Source: Caulobacter sp.
GTDB lineage: Bacteria; Pseudomonadota; Alphaproteobacteria; Caulobacterales; Caulobacteraceae
Length of the DNA: 64,000 nt
Reading direction: 5' to 3'
NCBI RefSeq assembly: GCF_017744445.1
Contig: NZ_JAGIBH010000169.1
Coordinates: forward strand, 113,270-177,269
The notes beneath the pieces were generated by a model, which had not been told where the DNA came from, did not search any database, and saw only the letters and a program-made list of their open reading frames with translations. This document shows, in pieces, positions 57,423-64,000 of the stretch. Position numbers and translations under genes: made by a program. Numbering within the stretch: position 1 is the stretch's first letter; each line of letters begins with the position of its first letter.

Positions 57423-59840
57423 ATGAAGACGATCCGCTTCCTCGGGTTCTGGATCTGCCTCGTGATCGGCCTGGCCTTGGGCGCCTGGAGCCAGCGGCCG
57501 CCCGCGTCCGTGTCGGTCAGCGCCCCGGCCACGGCCTTCTCGGCCGATCGCGCCATGACCGACGTCGCGGCCATGGCCCAAAAGCCCCACCCGACCGGCT
57601 CGGCCGAGATCGCCAAGGTCCGCGACCACCTCTTGGCCCGCATCAACGGCATGGACCTGGAGGTCTCGGTGCGGCCGGGCGAAGGCTTCCTGCCCTATTC
57701 CAAGGACGGCCGCGCCCTGGGCGTGGCGGCGGTGCAGAACCTGGTCGGCGTGCTGCCGGGCAAGGACCGCACGCTGCCGGCCATCCTGGTCATGAGCCAC
57801 TATGACTCGGTCCACAACTCGCCCGGCGCCGCCGACGACGCCACCGGCACGGCCGCCGCGCTCGAGATCGCCCGCGCCCTGAAGGCCGACGGGCCGCACC
57901 TGCGCGACGTGATCTTCCTGTTCACCGACGCCGAGGAGCCGGGCCTGCTGGGCGCCGACGCCTTCTTCGCCCGCGACCCGATGCTGGCCCGCGTCGGCCT
58001 TGTCCTCAACATGGAAGCGCGCGGCGACGCCGGCCGCGCGGCCATGTTCCAGACCGGTCCCGGCAACGGCGCGCTGATGAGCGTCTTCGCCCGCGAGGCC
58101 AAGGGCCCGTCGGCCAATTCGATGGCCTCGACCGTCTACGAGAAGATGCCCAACGACACCGATTTCACCCACGCGGTGAAGAAGGGACTGCCGGGGCTGA
58201 ACCTGGCCTTCATCGACGACCAGCTGGCCTATCACACGCCGCTGGCCCGTCCCGACCATCTGGAGCGCGGCAGCCTGCAGCACATCGGCGATCAGGCCCT
58301 GCCGACCCTCCGCGCCCTGGCCGACGCGCCGAGCCTGCCGGCCAAGACCGACAATGCGATCTATTCCGACGTCCTGGGCCTGTTCCTGATCAGTTATCCG
58401 CCGGTCGTCGGCTGGGTGCTGCTGGGCCTGGCCGCCGTGCTGATCGGCGTCACCGCCTGGCGCACGCTGAAGCTGGGCGCGGCCAGCGGCTGGGAAATCG
58501 CTCGCGGTGCCGCGGGCCTGCTGCTGATCGCCTCCAGCGCCGGCCTCGTGCTGCACCTGGCCGGACGGGCCCTGATGATCCAGGATGTCCAGCGCTACTA
58601 CGGCCTGCTGGTCCGCTTCGATCACCTGCTGTGGGGCGCGGGGATCCTGGCGGTCGCCGCCGGCTTGGGCGTCGCCACGGCCCAGGCGCGAGGGGCCAAG
58701 CGGGTCATTCCGTGCGTCGTCGCTCTAGCCTTGGGCGGCGCTTGCAGCCTGGCCGGCGGCTTCGATCCGATCGGCCTGGGCCTGGGCGTGGCAGCCTGCT
58801 TGTTCGCGGCCCTGGCGCTGGGTTTCAAGACCGACGCCCTGGGCGCCTGGATCGGCGGGATGATCGTGCTGCTGCTCCTGGCGGTCGCCGCCCAGGTCCT
58901 GGCCCCCGGCGCGACGGTGATGCTGACCTGGCCGCTGCTGGTCGCCGCCATCGGCGCGGCCCTGGTCATCGGCTTTGGCGGCACGCGGGACAAGCGGGTG
59001 GCCCTGGCCCTGACGCTGGCCCTCTGCGTGCTGGCTACCCTGTCGACCGCCCAGCTCAGCGCCTGGGGCGCCTGGACCTTCGCCGGCGTCGGCCTGCTGG
59101 AGCCGGCGATCCTGGCGTTGTTCGCCATGCTGGCCGCCCCCGCTCTGTCGCCCCTGGCCCATGACTTCGCCGCCACCCGCTGGGCCTGGCGCGCCGCCGG
59201 CGTCCTGGCCATCGCCGGCATCGCCCTGATAGCCAACGCCGCCCGCCTGGGGGGCGAGCCCGAGCGCCCGGCGATCACCACGGCCCTGCACGTCGCCGAC
59301 CTTTCGACCGGCAAGGCCTGGCGCGTCGCCGACCAGCCGCGCCTGGACGCCTGGACGAAAAAGACCCTGCCCGACGATGGCGGCTCCGAGCCCAAGAAGG
59401 AGGCTCTGGCCCCGTTCTGGCGCGAGCCGGTGTGGATGTCGCAGACCCGCGCCGTCCCGGTCGCCGCCCCGCAGCTGACCGTCGACCGCGCCGAGGACCG
59501 CCTGCTGGTCCGCCTGATCCCCGCGCCGGGGGCCGAGATGGTCAGCATCCGCCTGCGCCCCAGCGCCCCGCTCAGCACGCCGCGCCTGAACGGTCGCCCG
59601 ATCACCCTGGCCGCCGAGCCCGGCAAGTGGTCGAACCTGACCTATCACGCCCCCGACCCGAACGGCGTGACCCTGAGCTTCACGACCACGGGGACCGGCA
59701 AGGTCGAGGTCGCGGCGCTGGAGTATCACGACGGCTGGCCGCAGCTGGCCAAGGCCCCGCCCGCCAAGCCGCCCGAGCTGATGGCCTATGGCATGTCGGA
59801 CAAGACCGCCGTGCTGGTGCGCGGCGGGCTGAGCTGGTGA
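57423..59840 (+). CDS. M28-family metallopeptidase fused to a multi-helix membrane domain
   Basis: An 805-residue protein. A signal anchor (1-22) is followed by an M28 peptidase domain (about 35-330) with candidate zinc ligands H126 (SHYDS), D138 (AADDATG), E171/E172 (DAEEPGLLG), E198 (NMEARG) and a histidine near 270. About eight to nine hydrophobic helices follow (345-635), then a soluble beta-rich C-terminal domain (about 650-805). This architecture recalls eukaryotic ERMP1/Vps70-like membrane peptidases. I start at ATG 57423; it stands alone downstream of the receptor terminator. Confidence 0.88.
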   Translation: MKTIRFLGFWICLVIGLALGAWSQRPPASVSVSAPATAFSADRAMTDVAAMAQKPHPTGSAEIAKVRDHLLARINGMDLEVSVRPGEGFLPYSKDGRALGVAAVQNLVGVLPGKDRTLPAILVMSHYDSVHNSPGAADDATGTAAALEIARALKADGPHLRDVIFLFTDAEEPGLLGADAFFARDPMLARVGLVLNMEARGDAGRAAMFQTGPGNGALMSVFAREAKGPSANSMASTVYEKMPNDTDFTHAVKKGLPGLNLAFIDDQLAYHTPLARPDHLERGSLQHIGDQALPTLRALADAPSLPAKTDNAIYSDVLGLFLISYPPVVGWVLLGLAAVLIGVTAWRTLKLGAASGWEIARGAAGLLLIASSAGLVLHLAGRALMIQDVQRYYGLLVRFDHLLWGAGILAVAAGLGVATAQARGAKRVIPCVVALALGGACSLAGGFDPIGLGLGVAACLFAALALGFKTDALGAWIGGMIVLLLLAVAAQVLAPGATVMLTWPLLVAAIGAALVIGFGGTRDKRVALALTLALCVLATLSTAQLSAWGAWTFAGVGLLEPAILALFAMLAAPALSPLAHDFAATRWAWRAAGVLAIAGIALIANAARLGGEPERPAITTALHVADLSTGKAWRVADQPRLDAWTKKTLPDDGGSEPKKEALAPFWREPVWMSQTRAVPVAAPQLTVDRAEDRLLVRLIPAPGAEMVSIRLRPSAPLSTPRLNGRPITLAAEPGKWSNLTYHAPDPNGVTLSFTTTGTGKVEVAALEYHDGWPQLAKAPPAKPPELMAYGMSDKTAVLVRGGLSW

Positions 59841-59858
59841 CCTCCTCAAACCCGTTCT

Positions 59859-59970
59859 CCCCGGCGAAAGCCGGGGCCCAGATCTCAAGGCGCTTGAGCT
59901 GATGGGAAGAGCGCCGCGCTGATAGAACCCGTCCCAGCGCTCTCCCATCTGGGTCCCGGCTTTCGCCGGG
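59859..59970. repeat. Intergenic inverted repeat, family A copy 3
   Basis: CCCCGGCGAAAGCCGGGGCCCAG at the left and TCCCGGCTTTCGCCGGGA at the right, with a divergent core, between the convergent peptidase and CoA-ligase genes. Confidence 0.9.
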
Positions 59971-59986
59971 AAAATCGGAGATAGGG

Positions 59987-61846
59987 TTAGACCGCGAACA
60001 CGCCCTCGCCCGGATCCTTCGCGTACAGCGCCTCCACCCGCTCCACCCGGCGGTCCAGCGTGCAGCGCTGATTGACGTAACCCTTGTCGGTGATCTCGCC
60101 AGCGTCGATCGAGGGCGGCTCGGTCAGGATCGTGAAGCGCCCGATCCGCCGCGACGAGCCGCCGGCCGCCGCGTTGAAGGCGCCCAGCCGCTCGCGCAGG
60201 ATCGAAACGAGCTTGTCCAGCGGCGTGCCCGGCCCCGGATCGGCGACCAGAGCCGCCAGCCCCGCCGGCGAAGGCCACAGCATGGCGCCGATGAACGGCT
60301 TGTCCTGGCCGGTGATCACCGCGTCGTGGATGTAGGGACTGCAGGCGGCGACAATGTCGGGCCGCAGCACGCCGACGCTGACCCAGGTGCCGCTGTCCAG
60401 CTTGAAGTCCTCGGTCACCCGGCCGTCGAAGACGAGGCCCTTGGCCGGGTCCTCCGGATCGACGAACCGCGCCGCGTCGCCCAGCTTGTAGAAGCCTTCC
60501 TCGTCGAAGGCCGCCGCCGTCCTTTCGGGATCCTTGTGATAGCCGGCCGCCACGGTCGGGCCCTTCACGCGGACCTCGTACTTGCTCCCGCTGGGCGCCA
60601 GCTTCAGCTGGATGCCCGGCAGCGGCAGGCCGACCAGGCCGACCCGCTCGGTGATCCAGTGGGTGACGGTGATGCCTTGCGTCTCGGTCGCGCCGTACAT
60701 CGTGGTCAGCGGGATCCGCTGCCCCGTCTCGGCCACGGCCAGGGCCTGCATCCGGTTGTAGACGTCGTTGCTGAGCGTCGCCCCGCCATAGCCCATGTAG
60801 CGCAGGTTCTTGAAGAACGAGGCTCGCAGCGCCGGGTCGTTCTCCATCGCCTCGGCCAGCATCGAAAACGCGATCGGGGCCGAGCCGAACACGATCGGCG
60901 AGACCTCGTACAGGTTCTTGATCGTCGTCTCGAACATGCCCGGCAACGGCTTGCCCTCGTCGATGTGCAGGGTGCCGCCGGCCCAGAGCACGCCGTTGAA
61001 GCCGATATTGCCCGCCGAGATGTGGCTCCAGGGCATCCATTCGAGGCTCTCTGGGATCTCGCCCGTCGGCTCGTCGGTGCGGATGCCCTCCTGGCCGGCG
61101 ATGACGCCGGCCATCATGCCGTGGGTCTGGGGCACGGCCTTGGGCAGGCCGGTCGAGCCGGAGGTGAAGAGGTATTTGGCCACGGTCGAAGGGCCGACCG
61201 CCTCCCGCGCCGCCGCCACGGCCGGGGTCGGCTCAGTCCCCGCGACCTCGGCGAAGGGGATGGCTCCCTCGCCGTCCAGCGTCACGACGGCGATCGTCGG
61301 GTCGATGGCCTTCAGCGTCTCCAGCGCCTTGGCGAAGAGCGCCCCGTTCTGGGCGAAGACGACGCGGGGCGCGACCTTGTCGAAGCAGTGTTTCAGCTTG
61401 GCGTGATCGGTCGAGATCAGGCTGTAGGCCGGGCTGATCGGCGCGGCCGGGACGCCGGCGGCATAGGCGCCCAGGGTCATCAGGGCGTGCTCGATCGAGT
61501 TGCCCGACAGGATCATGACGCTGTCGTTCGCGCCAAGCCCACGGTCGAGCAGCCATTGGGCGATGCCCTCGACCGCCCGCAGCGCCTGGCCGTAGGTCAC
61601 GCCGCGCCAGGGGCCGTGGCCGGGCTCGCGCTGCTTGATGTAGGGCCGGTCCGGGTGCTCGGCGGCCTTCTGGGCGATCAGGTGGGCGATCGAGCGGGGG
61701 CCTTCGCCCGGCGCGTGGTTGGAGGTGATGACGATGGTCCCGTCGGCCCGGCGCTCGACGCTGACGTCGGGGCCTTTCATGGCCAGGGGCTTGAACGGCA
61801 CGCTGGATACGTCGCGCGAGGGCGACGCGCCGTCTGGCGGCGACAT
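59987..61846 (-). CDS. Feruloyl-CoA synthase-like AMP-dependent ligase
   Basis: A 619-residue acyl/aryl-CoA ligase. It has the ATP-binding YLFTSGSTGLPKAVPQTHG, the adenylation motif TTMYGATETQG and LGDAARFVDPEDPAKGLVFDG near 455. The N-terminal segment ITSNHAPGEGPRSIAHLI and the overall length resemble feruloyl-CoA synthases, which open phenylpropanoid degradation from plant cell walls. The hydratase/aldolase partner is not in the window, so the substrate is only probable. The gene ends beside the family A repeat. Confidence 0.87.
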   Translation of the reverse strand: MSPPDGASPSRDVSSVPFKPLAMKGPDVSVERRADGTIVITSNHAPGEGPRSIAHLIAQKAAEHPDRPYIKQREPGHGPWRGVTYGQALRAVEGIAQWLLDRGLGANDSVMILSGNSIEHALMTLGAYAAGVPAAPISPAYSLISTDHAKLKHCFDKVAPRVVFAQNGALFAKALETLKAIDPTIAVVTLDGEGAIPFAEVAGTEPTPAVAAAREAVGPSTVAKYLFTSGSTGLPKAVPQTHGMMAGVIAGQEGIRTDEPTGEIPESLEWMPWSHISAGNIGFNGVLWAGGTLHIDEGKPLPGMFETTIKNLYEVSPIVFGSAPIAFSMLAEAMENDPALRASFFKNLRYMGYGGATLSNDVYNRMQALAVAETGQRIPLTTMYGATETQGITVTHWITERVGLVGLPLPGIQLKLAPSGSKYEVRVKGPTVAAGYHKDPERTAAAFDEEGFYKLGDAARFVDPEDPAKGLVFDGRVTEDFKLDSGTWVSVGVLRPDIVAACSPYIHDAVITGQDKPFIGAMLWPSPAGLAALVADPGPGTPLDKLVSILRERLGAFNAAAGGSSRRIGRFTILTEPPSIDAGEITDKGYVNQRCTLDRRVERVEALYAKDPGEGVFAV

Positions 61847-61931
61847 GGTCTCACTCCCTCAGGTTATCGTTGTTATCCTGACGGTAGCGGAAACCTGTCG
61901 CGCGGCAAGGTTGCCCTTCGGGGAAGCGCCC

Positions 61932-62147
61932 CTAAGCCTTGCGCCGCTTCCGGGCCGCCTTGGCCGCCGCCTCGGCCTGGGTCACCTGGACGCTGAAGGC
62001 CTCCAGGTCGACGCCGAACCGCTGGCCGCAGGCCGGGCAGTCCAGCACCGGCAGCATGCGCACCGCGTCGATCGCCGCCTGCACGGTCCCGCCGCATCCG
62101 GGGCAGGTGAAGTCCAGTTCTACGCCGCCAACGTCAACGCCCGCCAT
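61932..62147 (-). CDS. Small zinc-ribbon-like protein
   Basis: A 71-residue protein started at ATG 62147 (MAGVDVGGVELDFTCPGCGG). Two CxxC knuckles, CPGC and CPAC, about 25 residues apart form a likely zinc ribbon, and the C-terminus is basic (AAKAARKRRKA). It may bind nucleic acid. It lies 85 bases upstream of the ligase gene on the same strand. Confidence 0.7.
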   Translation of the reverse strand: MAGVDVGGVELDFTCPGCGGTVQAAIDAVRMLPVLDCPACGQRFGVDLEAFSVQVTQAEAAAKAARKRRKA

Positions 62148-62248
62148 CCGGTCGCTCCGCCGATCCTCGTCACCGACTCGCGAGGAGATCATGCAAACGA
62201 TGACAGGGCGATGGCAGGCTTGCCCTGCGGCAGGTTGTCTCTCCCTCC

Positions 62249-63781
62249 CTAAGCCACGCCGAGCCCGCGCCAGCACGGCAGGTCGTTCTCGGCGAAGGCC
62301 CGCGCCTGGGCCTCCAGCGCGCCCAGCACCGCGTCCGGCGACATCGGCGCGCCGCCCGAGACCAGGGTCTGCCCTTGCCGCGCCAGCACCCCGTCCGCGT
62401 ACCGCGCCCAGTCCTCGGGCCCGCCGCCCTCCTGCATCCCCAGCCAGAACAGCTGGTCGAAGCGCGAGGCGTTCAGCGCCCCGCCCGTCACCGGCGCGGC
62501 CAGGAAGCCCAGATTGTCCGCCTCCGCCGCCCGCCGGGCCAGTTCCAGGTTCAGCGCCCGCGCCGTGCCCGCCGAACGCGTCGCCGCCTGGGCGGTCTGG
62601 GCCGGCAGCACCGCGCCCTGGCTCATCAGCGCCACCAGCGCCTGGGCCATATCCGGGAAGGGCGTCCCTTCGGGCATCGCCGCCTCCAGCTCGCCCAGCG
62701 TGCGGGGCTGATGGTCCTTCAGGGCGTCATAGAGGGCGTCGTAGCCCGGCCCCTCCAGCCGGGTCTCGGCATAGGTCCCCGTGGCGGTCGCCGGCCGTTC
62801 GGAGGCCGGCCTGGCCAGCACCACCCGCTGGTCGCGCAAGGCGCGGCGCTGCTCGGACGGGTTCAGCGTTTGGGCCCCGCGCAGCCAGTAGTCACGCCGG
62901 AACTGAGCCTGCACCGCCACGTCGCGGAAGGTCTCGCGCAGCGACGGGTCGGGCAGCTCGGCCAAGAAGCCCAGCATGTCGGGCGACAGGTTCAGCCCGT
63001 CGATATGGTCGGTCATCCAGGCCGAGGCCCCGAACGACAGCTTGGCCGCCGCCAGATGCTGCTCCAGCTCGGCGAACCACATCGGCTGCCAGTGGCCGCC
63101 CAGATATTCGTGGACCAGATAGGTGCGGTCCTGGCTCAGCAGCCCGTTCAGCCGGTCGACCACGCCGGGGACGATCCGCGAATAGGCCGGGTCCAGGGCG
63201 AAGAACCGCTGCATATCCGACAGGGCCGCGCCCAGATTGGCCTGGGGCCCGCGCGCCGGGACGCCCATCAGGTCGACATGGCGCTTCATCAGGTGGCGCA
63301 GCGGCGCGGCGACCGCCCAGCCGGGCATGGTGTTGTAGGTGATGTAGACGATGCCGCCGGGCTTCAGTTTCCGGCGCAGGAAGGCCACGATCTGCCCCCG
63401 GGTCTCGTCGCTGACCCAGCTCCAGATGCCGTGCAGCGCGATGAAGTCGAAGTCCGGCAGGTCGGGCTGGGCCGCGAACTCCTCGAACGAGTCATCGGTG
63501 AAGTGGGCTGGAGCGCCGCTGGCGCTCACCAGGTCCCGGGCGAACACCGCATGGGCCGGGGCGAAGTCGCAGCCCCACCATTCGATATCGGCCTGGGCCG
63601 CCGCGTGCACCGCCGCCGAGCAGCCCTGGCCGAAACCCAGCTCGCAGGCCGTCTCGATCTTCGGCGCCCGCACGCCCTTCAGCAGCAGCGGCAGGGCGGC
63701 GCGGACGGGGTTCAGCTCCGGATAGGTGTGGTAGGTGTAGCCCGTCTCGACCGCATAGCCGCCGCTCCAGTCCGCGCTCAT
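62249..63781 (-). CDS. SAM-dependent methyltransferase with methyltransferase regulatory domain
   Basis: A 510-residue protein started at ATG 63781 (MSADWSGGYAVETGYTYHTY). The N-terminal class I methyltransferase domain has the SAM-binding motif ACELGFGQGCS near residue 45 and the motif-II-like GCDFAPAHAVFA. From about residue 220 a long helical regulatory domain of the PKMT type follows (DRTYLVHEYLGGHWQPMWFAE). Related proteins methylate protein lysines. Substrate unknown. Confidence 0.87.
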   Translation of the reverse strand: MSADWSGGYAVETGYTYHTYPELNPVRAALPLLLKGVRAPKIETACELGFGQGCSAAVHAAAQADIEWWGCDFAPAHAVFARDLVSASGAPAHFTDDSFEEFAAQPDLPDFDFIALHGIWSWVSDETRGQIVAFLRRKLKPGGIVYITYNTMPGWAVAAPLRHLMKRHVDLMGVPARGPQANLGAALSDMQRFFALDPAYSRIVPGVVDRLNGLLSQDRTYLVHEYLGGHWQPMWFAELEQHLAAAKLSFGASAWMTDHIDGLNLSPDMLGFLAELPDPSLRETFRDVAVQAQFRRDYWLRGAQTLNPSEQRRALRDQRVVLARPASERPATATGTYAETRLEGPGYDALYDALKDHQPRTLGELEAAMPEGTPFPDMAQALVALMSQGAVLPAQTAQAATRSAGTARALNLELARRAAEADNLGFLAAPVTGGALNASRFDQLFWLGMQEGGGPEDWARYADGVLARQGQTLVSGGAPMSPDAVLGALEAQARAFAENDLPCWRGLGVA

Positions 63782-64000
63782 GAAACCTCTCCGCGAGTCA
63801 GTCGGGCGACCGTGGGCTGGCGGGGTTGGAAGGGCAAGGGTTCTCGGCTTCACGCGGCGACGGCCGCTGAAGGCATGTGGGGAGGCGACGGAGCGGCCGG
63901 GCGAACCCGGGGACCGTGATTGGTTTGTGTGTTTCGGCTCGGACGACCGCTCCGCCAGGCTGTTCTTGCCCGTGAGGATGGCCGGCGTGAGCGTTATCTG
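63782..64000. other. Right edge, upstream of the methyltransferase gene
   Basis: No gene is recognised. The minus-strand frame of the methyltransferase stays open upstream to the edge, but it lacks family similarity and a ribosome site; the region probably holds a promoter and possibly the end of a gene outside the window. Confidence 0.5.

Noticed and set aside
1..64000. tRNA genes, rRNA genes, CRISPR arrays, prophage or transposase genes
   Set aside because: No T-arm/anticodon structures, rRNA signatures, regularly spaced short repeats, integrases or transposases were seen on either strand.

Overview
This 64 kb window is chromosomal DNA from a Caulobacter-like alphaproteobacterium. It is very GC-rich and densely coded on both strands. 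The pointers to Caulobacter are homologs of DgcA (a diguanylate cyclase with an RESD inhibitory site), TrcR (DUF1013), RcdA (DUF1465), TacA (a sigma-54 response regulator ending in Ala-Gly) and GapR (DUF2312), plus two TonB-dependent receptors. I saw no tRNA, rRNA, CRISPR array, prophage or insertion sequence. The content is mostly core genome, with one gene (19034-19744) that looks acquired.

Layout. 1-2821: an ABC exporter cut by the window edge, a DUF2975/HTH pair and a GNAT acetyltransferase. 2886-5867: purK-purE, dgcA and a stand-alone receiver protein. 5949-9341: an M61 peptidase, then ubiX with a TIGR02444 gene and two YdcH-type microproteins. 9548-13889: trcR, a quinone oxidoreductase, DUF1192, rcdA, a COQ9 homolog and rpsU. 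13961-19744: a NatAB-like ABC exporter, an alpha/beta hydrolase, an M23 (LytM) endopeptidase, a UrcA-family protein and a DUF2442/PD-(D/E)XK-like fusion. 19807-25746: the three-gene proton-translocating transhydrogenase, a cytochrome oxidase subunit IV, a GT9 glycosyltransferase, a hydrolase and a thioesterase. 25837-26920: an ECF sigma factor overlapping a four-helix membrane protein. 27057-31250: a tightly packed minus-strand operon (MmcQ/YjbR, membrane protein, PepF, AarF kinase). 31400-37756: tacA with a coupled 33-codon ORF, gapR, a dehydrogenase, rpmJ-HAD and a DUF2306 protein. 37832-41391: an MltB-like lytic transglycosylase, an aldose epimerase and a YcaQ-like glycosylase. 41563-45957: an OmpR-type regulator, a LysM-FecR protein and a CHASE2 histidine kinase in one operon. 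47036-51065: a FecI/FecR/TonB-receptor cell-surface signalling set. 51195-54487: a GT2 glycosyltransferase, a polysaccharide deacetylase and SelO. 54733-63781: a second TonB receptor, a membrane-fused M28 peptidase, a feruloyl-CoA synthase-like ligase and a methyltransferase with a regulatory domain.

How the genes may work together. The most striking point is regulatory. A complete -24/-12 (sigma-54) element lies upstream of rcdA. The window also encodes a sigma-54 activator (TacA), which in C. crescentus is degraded by ClpXP with the help of RcdA, so a feedback loop TacA -> rcdA -> TacA proteolysis is possible. Two genes, rpsU and the first TonB receptor, have no ATG, GTG or TTG at the expected start and appear to begin at CTG. 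Seven complex inverted-repeat elements of four families fill intergenic gaps; five of the seven lie between convergent genes, suggesting bidirectional 3'-end elements. The two TonB-receptor systems share a 13/15-matching palindromic motif upstream.
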